Shown: positions 25,640 to 38,830, counted from the first letter of the stretch. The stretch: DNA of 64,000 bases from Rhizophagus irregularis (GCF_026210795.1 NC_089446.1:372001-436000), one strand, 5' to 3'. A program made the numbers and translations. Notes: a model not told the origin generated them from the letters alone.

Positions 25640-26530
25640 TTGTTATTTATTGCCATTTTCAAAAATCTGATTTGCGATGATATCATGTGATTTTGTATTG
25701 AAAATTGTAATCACCTTTTTTACACGAATTTTTAGTGAATCATTTAATTCAAAATATAAATGGTACCCTACTTGGATTTTTAATGTCGTATTGTATTTAT
25801 ATTATTATTATAGTTATTTGAGCAAAAATTGGAATGAATCACCATTTTATGAATTTTTAATATTTTTATATGTTTTTTTTTTTTGATGAATCAAAAATTC
25901 TACACTTAAGTGAATTTTTTTGTATTAGTATTTATTATGATTATTTATAATAAATATAAAGATTATTAAATAAGTGAATCACCATTTTCATGAATTGTTA
26001 ATATTTTAATATATATTTTTTTGATAAATTATGTTTTATATACAGTAAATTTTTTGTACTAGTACAATTTATTATGGTTATTATAATAAATATAAAATTA
26101 AATAAGTAAATCACCATTCTCATGAATTTTTAATATTTTATATTAGATTTTTTGATGAAACATCAAATTTTATCCATAATAAACATCATAATAGCATTTT
26201 TAACATAAGCTTTATACAAAAATTTTGTATCTTTATATTAGCATTATTTATTAACTGCTATTTAAATAATCATAATAAATTATGCTAATACAAAACATTC
26301 ACATAAAAATTTTTACTTAATTAACCATAATAATGATGTAATTACGATAATAAATTTGATTCTCTTATATAATATATTGTTAAAATTCACCATTTATGTC
26401 TTAAATTTAATGATTCACAAAAACAACCTGGTATAAAAATATTAAAAATTCGTGTAAAGAGATGATTCATATTATATTCAATACGAAAAATCACAAAATC
26501 AGGTTTTGTTGAAAATGGCAATAAAAGAAA
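25640..26530. repeat. ~0.9 kb palindromic element with internal direct repeats
   Basis: The left arm (about 25648-25770, from ATTGCCATTTTCAA to ATAAATGGTA) returns in inverted form at about 26388-26525. Inside, a unit of about 130-140 bp starting AATCACCATTTTCATGAATT is repeated three times in direct order (near 25838, 25977, 26107). It has no coding capacity. It looks like a non-autonomous foldback transposon or nested insertions of the same element. Confidence 0.6.
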
Positions 26531-27219
26531 TGACTTTACATTGAAAGTTATCTGATAATTGTTAATATAAAATAGTATTAGAATTTTTATTAAATTAGAC
26601 AAATTTCTTTAATATACTTAATAATTTTTTTTTTATTTAATAAATTGATAATTTTTTTTGTAAACCTAATGCATTTTTAATAATAAATAATTATCTAAAT
26701 TCTTTTTTTTTTATTAAAGGAATAATTATCCAAGATCTTTTTTTTTTACAGTTATGAAAGGAATTTTTTTTTGAAGATTTATCAATGGCTTAGTACATTA
26801 TATGATTGAAACCTAAAATCTTTTCAATCATAGAGTATTTATATTAATTCTATTATTTGTTATTGATATAGATACTGTCAAAAAATGCAAGATAAATTTA
26901 ATAAATTAATAAAACTTCTAATCATTATAAAATTTACTATTCATTAATATTTAAAATTCCCTAATATGTTTAATGTTTACTTGTTATATTATCTATAATA
27001 ATTTAGCTCAGTAGTATATAAATAATCTTTATTTAAATATTGATCATAAGGAAGCATGATTGTTGTAATCTGGAGTGACAGATATCTGTATTAAGTCAAT
27101 TGCGTAACTGATCAACTGATGAGTCAGATCAATCTGTGCGACAATCGATTTCTCTTATAATCCCGTTTCTGCGTTCTTTGGATTGTACAATTTGTCTTAC
27201 TAATTTCCTAAAAACAGAA
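26531..27219. other. Intergenic upstream of NYN gene
   Basis: AT-rich to about 27050, then a visibly higher-GC stretch leading into the NYN gene. No separate feature was recognised. Confidence 0.5.
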
Positions 27220-28602
27220 ATGTCCGCTGTCTATCAAGAGATAAAACGTCTCACTCAAGAGCTACCTAAAGAGAATTTTACTAAAATAATTGCTCACATT
27301 AGTAAGGATGTTGACCTAACAAATCAAATGAAAGATGCCCTGGATCTCTTTGATGCGGATAAAGAGAAACGTAATTATCTGATAACTTTTTTGAACTCTA
27401 TTGGAGCTGGTATGTTTTCATATAAAGCGTAAGCTTAAATTTTCGTCCGTCATATTCGCCAATAATACTGAATACTTACTTATTCTTGTGCTTTCTTTCC
27501 TGCTTCTTATCGTCAAACCCGCCCAAAAAACACATTCGCGTTATCGTAGAGCAACCTGTTGCTGGTAAGTGAGTCGTAATAAATTTGGTCAACCCTATCT
27601 TTCACAATTATAATTTATACTAAGGGTTCTTTTCCTTTCTATGTAGCTGGCACAAGATCCTTAGACCAAGTTTATTTTTTCATAGACAATTCTAATGTTA
27701 CGATGGAAGGCGGGTACTTCATACGCAGTCAAAAACCAGGTTGCTTTTTGAGTAGTAATAATAAAATAATCTTCGATTATGGACTATTGTTTAAGAAAAT
27801 TAGGGGTAACCGTGAATTAGGTGGTAACCCAATTATTGTTGGCTCTGAGATTTCGCCTAATGATTCAATCTATAATCAAGGCTACGATGTTAAAGTCTTT
27901 AAACGCAATTGCAAGGGAAAAGAAGAGGGGGTAGATAATTTCATCACGCTTAAAATGACAACAACGTTTTGTGACGAAAAAAGGCCCAGCACGTTAATTT
28001 TGATTGCTGGAGACGGTGATTACTTTGAAACATTGTTAGAAGCTATAAAGCGCAAATGGAAGGTCGAAGTATGGTTCTGGAGTGGTATTTTGAATTGTTT
28101 TAATAATCATGAACCAACTAAGCTTTGCAAAAAGCATTTGTTTCCGATAATTGTATCTGATGATTTAAAGCTTTCTTTCCCCACCACAGGGACATCAGAT
28201 AAAATCAAGTACGAAGCTAAAATTCATTACACTCAACTCGAAACATGTTATAAATTTTTTATCTATATCAATGGAAATCCATATAATGGAATGGAAAGTC
28301 TTGAGATTACAAGTTGCACTATGATCGAAAATAGAGAAATTATGGAATGGCTCGCAAAGCTAAATTTATTTAGCTGGATTAACCGGGAAAATGATTCAAT
28401 ATTTTTATATTTTAACAATAAAGCAGAATTGAAAACCGCAAAGGAGTGGATCATGAAAGAACACAAGGAAATAGTCATTTGGGAAAAGACGGTAAGCAAT
28501 TTTAATAATAATATTCAGTTTTTCCTTATGTTTGAATGATAAATTTGGGTTATTATTTAGGTACAGAGAAGAAAGCCAAGTCGATTTTACAAACGTAATT
28601 AG
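27220..28602 (+). CDS. NYN-domain (PIN-like RNase) protein, 363 aa
   Basis: Exons 27220-27409, 27550-27564 (15 nt), 27647-28491, 28561-28602 join in phase; start at ATG 27220 (MSAVYQEIKRL). Residues 1-63 are helical and charged. The NYN domain follows: VYFFIDNSNVTMEGG (first catalytic Asp), GNRELGGNPIIVGS, and LILIAGDGDYFETL (DGD metal-binding cluster), then KVEVWFWS. NYN domains are PIN-fold, metal-dependent nucleases acting on RNA. The last 120 residues look like a small separate domain (MEWLAKLNLFSWINRENDS...FYFNNKAELKTAKEWI). They may be RNA-binding (RRM/KH-like by pattern only). It ends in a basic tail RRKPSRFYKRN. The base composition is less AT-rich than neighbouring genes. The microexon call is supported by phase, but its acceptor is weak. 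Confidence 0.8.
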
Positions 28603-29501
28603 GAGTTGGCCACTGTAACAAATCTTTGCCTTATTCTGATGTCTGCGCAAAACGTAGATAAAATTCGTGACAGTGAAGAATAATGTCTCAAAGGAGGCAA
28701 TATTACTTTGCACATCTTGGGCATTATATTTACTACTTGCAGTAATTACATAATAAACTACATTTAAAGAATAATTGCTATTTCAATAGTGTAGGAATCA
28801 CTTATAACATGTATGATAGTTGATCTTGTCGTAAAAATAATAAAAATCAAGTTTGCTTATATTTTGTGATTAATCTTTTTTAACTGTGTATACATGAACA
28901 TGTGTTATGTGAGATTATAACTGTGCAATGGAAAGATAATCTTCATGTAAGTATAATGAAAAAGGGCGTTCACCTGAAATGCGCAATACGATATCGAAAA
29001 AATTCTTGTCGAATGAATAGGGACTAAGCGACGTAAGATCTGCATATATATACAGTATATCGCATTAATTTTTTATTTCAGTCACCGGTGATCATCACGC
29101 ACCTTCGGTGATAGTTGGAAAAATTCTTGTAATATTATTATATTTTATTATTAATTAATAAAATTTTAAAAAACACCTATTCATATACTAATCTATATTA
29201 AATTAAAATACTATGTTTGTAATTATTTTATTTATTTTCATTTATTTATTATTTGATTTTAAATAAAAAAAAAAAAAAGAATTAAAGACAAATTGGTTAT
29301 TACGTAAATTCGGTAATCTTCAAGCTAAATTTATATTTTGATTACGTACTATATTGGATAGTGATTTTCATGTGATGTATGTTACATTTACAGAATTTGT
29401 GAAACCATTTTTTAGTATAAAGTTGTCGCTCACGCTAAAAAAAGCTTTAAATAAAAAAAAAAAAAACTTGTTAAATTTAAAGCAATTTAAGCAATAACAT
29501 C
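28603..29501. other. Intergenic
   Basis: 3' flank of the NYN gene and promoter of the coiled-coil/Hsp70 fusion. AT-rich, with a short GC-rich island near 29080-29120 (CACCGGTGATCATC). No gene seen. Confidence 0.5.
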
Positions 29502-32026
29502 ATGAGTCAACATGAAGTTGTCGAAAAACTTGAAACTGGTTTCAAAAAATTTAATGATAAATTTACAAATTTATTAGAAGAAAATCAAAGAATTAAACAA
29601 CACAATAAAAATCTTCAAGAAAAAAATCAAGAAATTTCACGTACCAATTTAGAATTAAATGAAAAAAATCAAGAAATTTCACGTACCAATTTAGAATTAA
29701 ATAAAAAATATCAGGAAATTTCACGTAATAACTCAAAATTAATTGAGGAAAATGAAAAAATTTTACGTATTAATAATGATTTAAAAGAAAAATTTCAAAA
29801 TATAAATGAACAATTTGAAAAACTTCAAAAAGATTTAAATTTAGAAAAACAAAAAAATAAAGAAATTCAACGACTTGAAGTAATTTCTCAAAATTTAGAA
29901 AAAAATTTAAAAATATTGGAAGTTGACGAAATTGATATTAATACTATCAATGCTTTTAAAGAAAATAATGAACAAAAAAATTGTAATATTAACAATAATT
30001 CAACAACCTTCGCTTCAAATTGTAGTAAAGGTATGTGAACTTTTTTAAAGATTTTATTAATAATGATTATTAAACGAAACTAAATCGATTTCATACACTT
30101 TTAAAGATATTAGAATTGTGGTCGGATTAGATTTTGGAGTAACATATTCTGGATTCTCTTATTGTCATGTTAATAATCAAAATATATGTACAAATTGTGA
30201 ATGGCCTGGGGAAACTAGTTCATCAAAAACAAATACAGTTCTTCAATATGATGATGAATATATTAATGTGTTGTGCTGGGGTGCTGAAGCTTTAAGAGTA
30301 AGACCAAAACGAAAAAATAGAAAACAAAATAGTAAACCCGTTGAATTGTTCAAATTATACCTGGGTGACTTGCCAGATAACTTAAAACCAAAACTTCCAA
30401 TTGATTACAAAAAGGCTATTACTGATTATCTTAGAGAAATCGGAAAGGTATGAATTATAATTCCAAATTTCCAATATTATTTTAATTTTAATTTTAAATT
30501 TCTACATATTTTAATAATAATTTTTAGTTAATTAAAGAAAATATTAGTCGCAATTGGCAAGGAATTGACTACTTTAAAAATGTATTGTTAGTACTTACAA
30601 TTCCTGCAGAATATTCAGAAACAGACAAGGTTATTATGAGACAATGTGTATATAATGCGAACCTCATTGAAGATATATACTCAGGAAAACTACAATTTGC
30701 TACAGAATGTAAGTTTGACTTTAGAAATAAGGCCTTTATTACTTAATCCGATTAATTTTTCTTTATTTACAGCCGAAGCTACTGCAATATATTGTTTGAA
30801 AGATTATTTTAAATGTGGAATAGGAGGCAAGTTTTAATTATTAATTATTTTAATTTAAAGAATATTAGAATAATATTCATTTATATTTTAGAGACATTTA
30901 TGTTTGTTGACTGTGGTAAATGCACTACAGATTTGACTACTCGTAAGTTACTAGTTGAAAATCGTTTAGATAAAGTTACAGCACGCATTAGAGACTTCTG
31001 TGGAAGTAAATTGATTAATGAAGAATTTATTAAATTTTTACGTGAAAGACTTGGAACTTGTGCCATAGATCTATTGAAAGAAAATAATTATAAACAATTA
31101 CAATACATGGTCAAAAATTTCTATCAACATATAAGTATTTTTACAGGCGATGATAAGGCGTTTCAATATGAACTAGACATTGAAGTAGCTCCAATTTTGC
31201 TACAGTATGTCAGTGAAGAAATTAAGGAAACCATGGAAGAAATTGACTGGGTAATTGAAATTAAATATAATGACATAAAAAAAATATTTGATCCAGTTGT
31301 TGATAGAATTATTCGTTTAATACATATACAACTTTTAAATAATAAAGAAAATTGTTCAACAATATTTTTAACTGGGGATTTTTGTGTAAACAAATATTTA
31401 CAAAATAGAATAAAAAATGAATTTAGTCATCAAGTGAAAGATATTTTAGTTCCTGCTTTACCGGAAGCAGCAGTTGCACGTGGAGCTGTAATTTATGGAT
31501 TATCAACTATGTACGATAGGTTAAAATGTGTTATTTCTTCGAGACTCCTTAAATATACTTATGGAGTTCAATATTACTGGAAAAGTAGTGATGATCTTAC
31601 TCATGATGGAAAAAATTGTAAATTTAAGACTTTAGTCAAACGGGACACTGAAATTACACCTGATCAAACTTTTTCCTTCAATTTTAAACCTGAATCTAAG
31701 CAGATAAGTGAAAGTTTTGCAATTTACTATACACAAAAGCACAATATAGAAGGGTACTGTGATGAACCAGGAGTAAACAGACTTGGGATATTAAATATTG
31801 ACCTTTCAGGTAAATTTACAATTAATTTTTTCAATAATATATTCAGTGAAAATTGTATAATTTATAATTAACTTTTTTGTAATCATTATTAGACGTACAA
31901 CTTGATTGTAGAAGTATTATTTTCGGACTAACCTTTGGTAAAGATGAAATTATTGCTCTTGCAAGGAATGAACTTAATAGACAAGAACATATGGCTACTT
32001 TTTGTTATCCAGATGATGATTTTTAA
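29502..32026 (+). CDS. Coiled coil fused to Hsp70-like ATPase, 718 aa
   Basis: Six in-phase exons: 29502-30030, 30107-30447, 30528-30708, 30773-30826, 30892-31809, 31893-32026. Exon 1 (176 aa) is a coiled coil with 14-residue internal repeats (EKNQEISRTNLELN). Exons 2-6 encode an Hsp70/actin-fold nucleotide-binding domain: VVGLDFGVTYSG (phosphate-1), TIPAEYSE, SEATAIYCL, VDCGKCTTDLTT (phosphate-2), ALPEAAVARGAVIYGL. Canonical Hsp70 has DLGTT and DLGGGTFD; here DFGVT and DCGKC replace key Thr and Gly residues, so ATP hydrolysis may be weak or absent. The C-terminal ~200 residues resemble the short beta-rich tail of fungal Hsp70-like (HSPA12-type) proteins and no canonical lid is seen. The fourth intron (30827-30891) is GC-AG. 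It could be a scaffold or pseudo-chaperone. Confidence 0.85.
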
Positions 32027-34033
32027 TTTTACTGTATAAATAATTCAATTATTTCATATTTGGCTATAAGATAATTTTTATTATAAATAAGTTTTCGATT
32101 AGAATAGTACTTATAATTGGTTTATCAAATATTTAAGTTACACATATATAATATATATATACACAATGTATCTGGTATTATGAATTATTTAAAAAAAAAG
32201 TATTTGAATTCTCAATATAATCTCAATAGTTATTATGGCGTGATATAATTTGTTTTCAGAAATATTTTATACTGTATATCATATGTTTATTTTTGTATTT
32301 CCAAGAAGATATATATTGATTAGAAATATCTTTAAATTTATTTCCCTGTTTATATACAAGGTCCTAAATTACATAAAACAAACTGATTAGTATGATATAT
32401 ATACAGGTTTTAATTACAGTAACAAGAGATCAGCACTCTCTTTCAGGCCGGAGTTACCGTGGCATTATCCAAAAGAAGGAAAGATTTTTATTTATACTTT
32501 ACGTAATTAACTTTTATGGTTAAAACCACCTTTAGTAATTAATAATGCACGTATATTACGTAGAGGCCGATTTTAATCAATCAATCAATCATCACAATTA
32601 TTTCCGGATTTATTTAATATATTGGATAAAACCATTAAAATAATTGATAATAAAAAAAGTTATAATTAAATGGTGGCTCTTTTTTTAAAAGTCCAATGTC
32701 AAGAAAATATTAATTCATAACGACCTTTAAAGTTTGTATAATTTTTTTATCACATTTCCGTAAATCGATTACCAAATTAATAAATAAGCGTTTCGGTGTT
32801 TTTTCATATAATATTATTAAAAAAAATGCCAGAACGTTTTCTTTACAATTACTTAGTAAAAAAAAAACGTCTCGAAGTTTTCTTTTTACTTTAGACGGGT
32901 CACCCGAATTGACCCGTTCGATCGGAACACTGGGCTGGGGCGAAAGACCATCTACTACTATAATGCGTGAATTTAGTGAGAGTGCACTTAGATAGAGAAA
33001 TGATAAAAATACTTCGCTCTAAGAGTAAAACTTCACCACGCGATCGGTGACAAATAATTGGAGTGTGAAAAAAATATTTTTCATCACTAAAAAAAAGGCA
33101 TCCTTAATGTAAAGTGGGGTAGACCTTTATCGTAAACTGAGTGTACGATAAGATTAATATGTATAAATATTTTTCTTTCAATTCTTTACGTTCTTTAATA
33201 TTTTTCACGCTTTTTGCTCACTTTGCTGTAAATTTCTTCTTGAAAGGTATATTATTTCTTCTCTGTTATGAAATTAATTATTGTAATTTATTTTATTTAT
33301 TTATTTTATGATTAACTGAAATATTTTTGTTTTTATTGAAAAACTTTAAAGGTGAAGAAGTGTCTTAATAAAAATTTAACTAACTTAGCTTATAAAATCT
33401 TGAAGCTTGCATAGATTTATTAGTTTGCGTTTTAATAGTAAAAGATACAAATATATATTTTGCATAGTATTTATTATACCGTGTAGCTTAAATTTTGAAG
33501 AAAACGTGTTTATTTATTATTTTTAAACATTAAAATTTTTATTATACACGTATTTTTGTAAGAATTTTTCAAACAATATTTTTCGCTATTTTTTTTTTTA
33601 GTAAAATAAGAATTTTCTTTTAACTTTTAAAAAATCTTACTCGGTATAATGGTGATAATGTAAAAAATTTTTTTTTGAGATTTAACAAAAACTGACCCGA
33701 TCGGGATATGAGAATAGAAAAATTAAGTTTGTATGACCTTAATAATAATTTATTTAATTTCTAATGTGTTTTTTTCAAATAGATGGCTTAAAAAGTTGTA
33801 ACGTAGGTTTTCGTTAAATAATTGTTTTAACTAGTTTAAATTCGGCTAGGATTTTGATCTTGATAAGTTTTTCTGCAGAGAATAACAGTAGCACAATAAA
33901 CAATGCGATGAACGTTAAAATTTACTGCGTCATTGCAAATTTGTGAAACCACGATCCAGTATTTAAGGAATCATTTTTTTTAAATCAGTTTTCTTTTTTT
34001 AATCAGATTTTTTTTCTAAAAAAAAAAATTATA
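32027..34033. other. Intergenic
   Basis: 2 kb without a supported gene. 32885-33060 is unusually GC-rich and has a small dyad (ACGGGTCA...TGACCCGT, 32893-32915), perhaps part of a transcript or an old insert. The rest is AT-rich. Confidence 0.5.
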
Positions 34034-36243
34034 ATGGATGATAATGTATTTTTACCGAAATTATCACAAAATTTACTCAAAAGTTTGGACGATGATGAGT
34101 ATTATGATATTACTATCGAAGTTGGTAATGACCCTTACGTAAAAATATTCCGCGCTCATATGGTAATTCTAAACTACCGTTCTACTTATTTACGAAGAAT
34201 TTTATCAACAAATAAAAAGAAAAATGATGGAAATTTGGTGCAAATTAAATTACCAAATATTTTACCGGAAATTTTTCAAATAATTTTAAGGTGTGTAGTA
34301 ATTAATACAATAAATAAGTTATTATTTTACAAAAATATGTAAATAATTTTTAATTTATATAAAATGTTTTTGTTTCAGATATATTTACGGAGGAAGGCTT
34401 TCTTTGGATAGATGTGACATTTCGGATATAATTAAGATTTTGATTGCTGCTAATGAACTTAATCTTCAAGAATTAGTTAATTATTTACAACTTTATATAA
34501 TCGAGAATCATAAAAAATGGATGGAACAAAGTTTTAATCTCGTATATCAAACAAGTTTAGAAAATGATTCTTTCTTGGAACTTCAAAAATATTGCACCGA
34601 CTTAATTTCAAAAAGGCCTGATAAGATACTTAAATCAATTAGTTTCTCTTCAATTACGGAAAAATTATTAGTCTCAATCATCCAAAGCAATAATCTTCAT
34701 CATATAAGCGAAATTCAAGTTTGGAAATATGTGATTAAATGGGGGCTTGCTCAGAATCCCGAACTTCCTTCTGATCCTGCAACCTTTTCAAAAGAAGATT
34801 TCAATGTATTAAAGAATACTTTACAACAGCTCATTCCTTTTATTAAGTTTAATAACTTAACTTCTAAAGAATTTTCTGAAAAAGTATTACCTTATAAGAA
34901 AATTTTGCCAAAGGAATTATACAAGGATTTATTGAAAATTTTTTTAAATTTAAATCCTGATGGCAGACCAAATGAAATTCAAAATATCAATTCAAAAATT
35001 ATTACGTTCCAACATACTGAATTAATTTCAAAATGGATTGATAAATTAGATATTGCAGACAAGTCAACATCTTCATATGAATTCAAATTAATTCTTCGTG
35101 GATCTCGAGATGGATTTGAATCCGATATATTTCATGAGATTTGTGATAATCAATTATGCACTGTAACAATTATTAAAGTAAAGGGTAATAACCAAATTCT
35201 TGGAGGATATAATCCAATTAAATGGAAATCTGGTCGTGGTTATGGTGCTACTAAGGATAGCTTTATATTCTCTTTTAAGGATGGAGATGATATTAATGAT
35301 CATATTTTAAGTCGTGTCATGAATGAAAATTGTGCTATATTTAACGACCGTACTTATGGACCATCATTTGGTGGCGCCGATCTTGTTTTACGGGGTAACA
35401 GTGGACATTGTATAAAGGATAGTTATGAAAAACAAATCAGATGTCCTTCTTCAGGTATGATTAGTAATTAATTACCTTTTATATGTAAATAACTAAAAAA
35501 TTTTTTTCATTATAATCTCTTTATAATTTTTGTAGAATCTGTTTTACATTATGGCGCAACGTGTGACTGCTGTAACTATACTATCCGTGGAATGGGATGG
35601 GAGTGTACAACCTGTGAAGATTATGATTTATGTCATGTTTGTAAACCCAAATCATATATTCATCATCATCCGAATGATCATGTGTTCGAACTTATATCAC
35701 ATTCAGAATCTTCTGATTGTGCTCCTCGTATGTACTATCATATTTTTTTTTTTAATATAGCATTTTGTAATACCAAAATTTTTCTAAAAATTAATTATTA
35801 TTTATTATAATACACCATAGAATTTGCTGAACATGACGGTATAATGTGTAAGTGCTGCAACAAAACAATTCATGGAATGAGATGGAAGTGTACATTTTGT
35901 AATAATTATGATTTATGTCAAGATTGTAAATCCAAATCATCAAATATTCATGATCATCCAAATAATCATGCTTTTCAACCTATCGCATATCCAGAATTTG
36001 AATTTGATATCAGTGGTATGTTATAATCTTTTTGAATTATAATAACATTTGATATTTCGATTATACAAGATAATGTTTTATTAATTCCATATTTCATTAT
36101 CATTGCAATATTAAATTTTAGAGCCAAATCCTACTATTTGTGACTATTGTGAATCAAGCTGCCTCCTTGCAATATGTCAAAAATGTGCTAATGGTGAATT
36201 TTGTGTAGAAGAATGCGAAATATTTCAAGTTATAAAAAGATAA
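34034..36243 (+). CDS. BTB-BACK-TLDc protein with two ZZ zinc fingers, 613 aa
   Basis: Five in-phase exons: 34034-34290, 34379-35454, 35536-35727, 35821-36015, 36122-36243. The BTB domain is at about residues 22-100 (DDEYYDITIEVG, FRAHMVIL, RSTYLRRIL, YIYGGRLSL); a BACK-like helical region follows to about 215 (VWKYVIKWGLAQ). TLDc is at about 270-440 (YEFKLILRGSRDGF, GGYNPIKW, SFGGADLVLRG). Exons 3 and 4 each encode a ZZ-type zinc finger: CDCC-x(n)-CTTCEDYDLCHVC-HHHPNDH and CKCC-x(n)-CTFCNNYDLCQDC-HDHPNNH. Exon 5 adds a third cysteine cluster (CDYCESSC, CQKC, CVEEC). BTB-BACK proteins typically serve as Cul3 E3 ligase adaptors, TLDc domains are linked to oxidative stress and V-ATPase regulation, and ZZ fingers bind peptides or N-degrons. 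One finger per exon suggests exon duplication. Confidence 0.88.
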
Positions 36244-38371
36244 ATTATATTTAGAACTTGCTGTGTAAACCTCTGCAATTTGGATTAATAAGATTAATAA
36301 ATAATAAAATGTACTGAAAAAATATAACGAACATTTTTTATAATAATGTCAAGGTTACGACTTAAAATATACATTAAAAGAAAAGAAAAGAAAAAGTTTA
36401 TTTATATTATTTATTTCATGGGGAGTTGAAAGTAACGGGGGGTTTTTTTTTTTAAAAAAAATCATGATGTTCCCCTACCCATAAAATATAATGAGTAATC
36501 CCCTGTCACTCATTATGTGATTAACTATTTTAAACTAAAATTAGAGAAATCTATACTATACTGGTGAAGATCTCCGGTCATTTATAAACTCGGCCAATCA
36601 CCTGCAATTTTCATAAATTAGTCAAATTATTGACACTTACAAGAAGGCATCGTAAGCGAAGAGAAAAAAGAAAGGTATTTGTGTATTACATTTCACGACC
36701 AGATAAATTATATTAATTTTGGGAATAGTGATTTCCGATATTGTCGTACAATTCGTATTATTAATTGCATAACATGTTTAATAGTTAGGCATAATAAGGT
36801 CAACGATTTACAATATATCATTCCGGTCAAAATAGTGTTTGCCATAGTCAAAAACCCGTCTTATTTGTTTTTACGTTTTACTTATTAAAACATATTTGTA
36901 TTTTTCTCAAAACTTTCTGAACAACAGCCTTTCGAACTAGGAGAAACTTATTCTATACATAAATTTACATATTTATTTAGCTTCATTTTCAATTAAAAGT
37001 TTTTAAATCTTAAAAAAATTTCGGGTTAATATTATCATAATCAATAAGCTGATTAACTTTTTTCCTATAAAAAATTTATTCCGTGTTTTTTATTCCATAT
37101 TCATTCTGCAAAATATTAACGGAATTTATAGTCCCAAAACATGGAAATTATCTGAGTTTGCTCTTAGATTTTTAGTTATTTTCCCGTAAAATGTATCATA
37201 TTCACGGAGTTTTTACGGATAAAATTTTTTAAATCCTCCTTGTTAAATATAATTAGAAATTTAATGCATTAAGTACAGTTGAATTATTTGAATAAGGTAG
37301 AAAACAATAAACCAATTATTATGTTTAAACATTATTATAATAATTGCAATTAATTATTTGTTATAATTTATATAATTTTAATATTAAAATTATAAATAAA
37401 TTCTAATAGAATGATACATACTATGATACATATGATATTTTGATCATCATCAATTAAGAAATACCGGATAATGATTAATTGAGTAATTATTCAATTAACC
37501 TAATTATCGAATATATATATTTTTTGAATGAAAATTTCTTTTCTCTATAGTCTATAGGAATGATAATTATTACACTATTATTGAAAAGTTATAATTTGTT
37601 GTACTAAGTATTTTTTTTTTTCGAAGGATGAAGGAATTCAAGTCATATAATATTAGTCCATATCTCAAAGATTGAAATTGATAATTTTATAAAGGAAATT
37701 ATTGATTATTTAATAATGATTTAGAAATAATAGAAAATAATGTTCTTTTGCAAATAAAGTTGCTTATAAATTTACTCATTATATATATAAAATTTCCATA
37801 TATTAATTTTTAGATTGTTGAAAAATTTTTATTATTCATGAAAGACAATATATATATATATATATAGTTCAAAAACTGAATCAATAATATGAACAAATAC
37901 GAAATGTGTTGGTATTGTCACAAATTTACGCAAATTAAGTTTATCAAATATGTCTAATTTTTCCATTATGTGATTTTAGATTAATTGTAATGCTGGATGT
38001 ATAGATTCTACTAGTATCTATTAGGATATCAAAAACGGATCACGCAAGTAAATGACAGAAGGAGTTCAATAGTGTAGAAAATAATTTTTAACTAGGGGCT
38101 TACAGGGTAGTCAATTTTTCAACAATTGTACGCTTATTAAATAAGTTTAATAAAGAAGATTTAAAAAAGATTAATGGACTTGTTATTGCTAAACTCGGAA
38201 TAAAGAATCAAATCATAACATAGGTTATTCTTGGTCAAAAAGGTTGTTGTTAAGATAGTTTTTGAGAAAACCCGCAAAATTTGTTTCAAAAATGTTTGAT
38301 CACCCAGTTCATTTGTGCTCCGAAGATAATTTTTTTTCATACGCAGCCATACGCACGTGATCGGCAGTAAG
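36244..38371. other. Intergenic
   Basis: No gene seen. It includes a (TA)n tract at about 37848-37866 and a short G-run/C-run area at 36420-36510. Confidence 0.5.
37848..37866. repeat. (TA)n microsatellite
   Basis: About nine consecutive TA units. Confidence 0.8.
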
Positions 38372-38515
38372 TCTGGCCATATTTATAATTCCAGCCGGAA
38401 TTAAAAATATATCCTAATATGGAAATTTATGTAGCACGCCCGTGATATATACATTACACTAATTTCCAAGTTAGGAAATATTTTAATTTCGGCCGGAATT
38501 ATAAATTTTGCCAGA
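38372..38515. mobile_element. MITE, 144 bp, long TIRs (TCTGGC...GCCAGA)
   Basis: The left end TCTGGCCATATTTATAATTC and, read inward from the right, TCTGGCAAAATTTATAATTC pair over about 55 bp with a handful of mismatches (both then read C-GCCGGAATT/CGGCCGAAATT). The centre holds ATGTAGCACGCCCG. It is non-coding, and superfamily is unclear because no target duplication is evident. Confidence 0.65.
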
Positions 38516-38830
38516 ATTATTGTCAATCAGTTATGAATGATTGAATCACTACGTATGAAAAAATTCATCGAAGCAAAAATGAATTTGGTGGCTCAATATT
38601 TTTGCAATTAGATGCAATGAACAAAAAAGTAAAAGCAAAAATTTTAACTCTGTCAACTATAATTCTTGACGGAATTGAGTGATAAACGTGCTTGTAAGAA
38701 TAAAAGTGTTACAAAATTTTCTTTTAGTTTAAGTTTTTATTTACTTTTTCAATTTTGTCTTGTTTGTTAAATCTTATGTATACTAACTATTACTGATAAA
38801 TAAAAAAAAAATAAAATTGTTACAAAAATA

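Noticed and set aside
30881-31393. Minus-strand frames opposite the Hsp70-like exon 5
   Set aside because: Shadows of the strongly supported plus-strand exon.
32885-33060. GC-richer patch considered as a tRNA or small RNA gene
   Set aside because: No cloverleaf, no A/B box pair and only one 8-bp dyad; insufficient.
35551-36026. Separate small zinc-finger genes at 35592 and 35844
   Set aside because: Both continue in phase from the BTB-TLDc exons through good splice sites, so they are exons of that gene.
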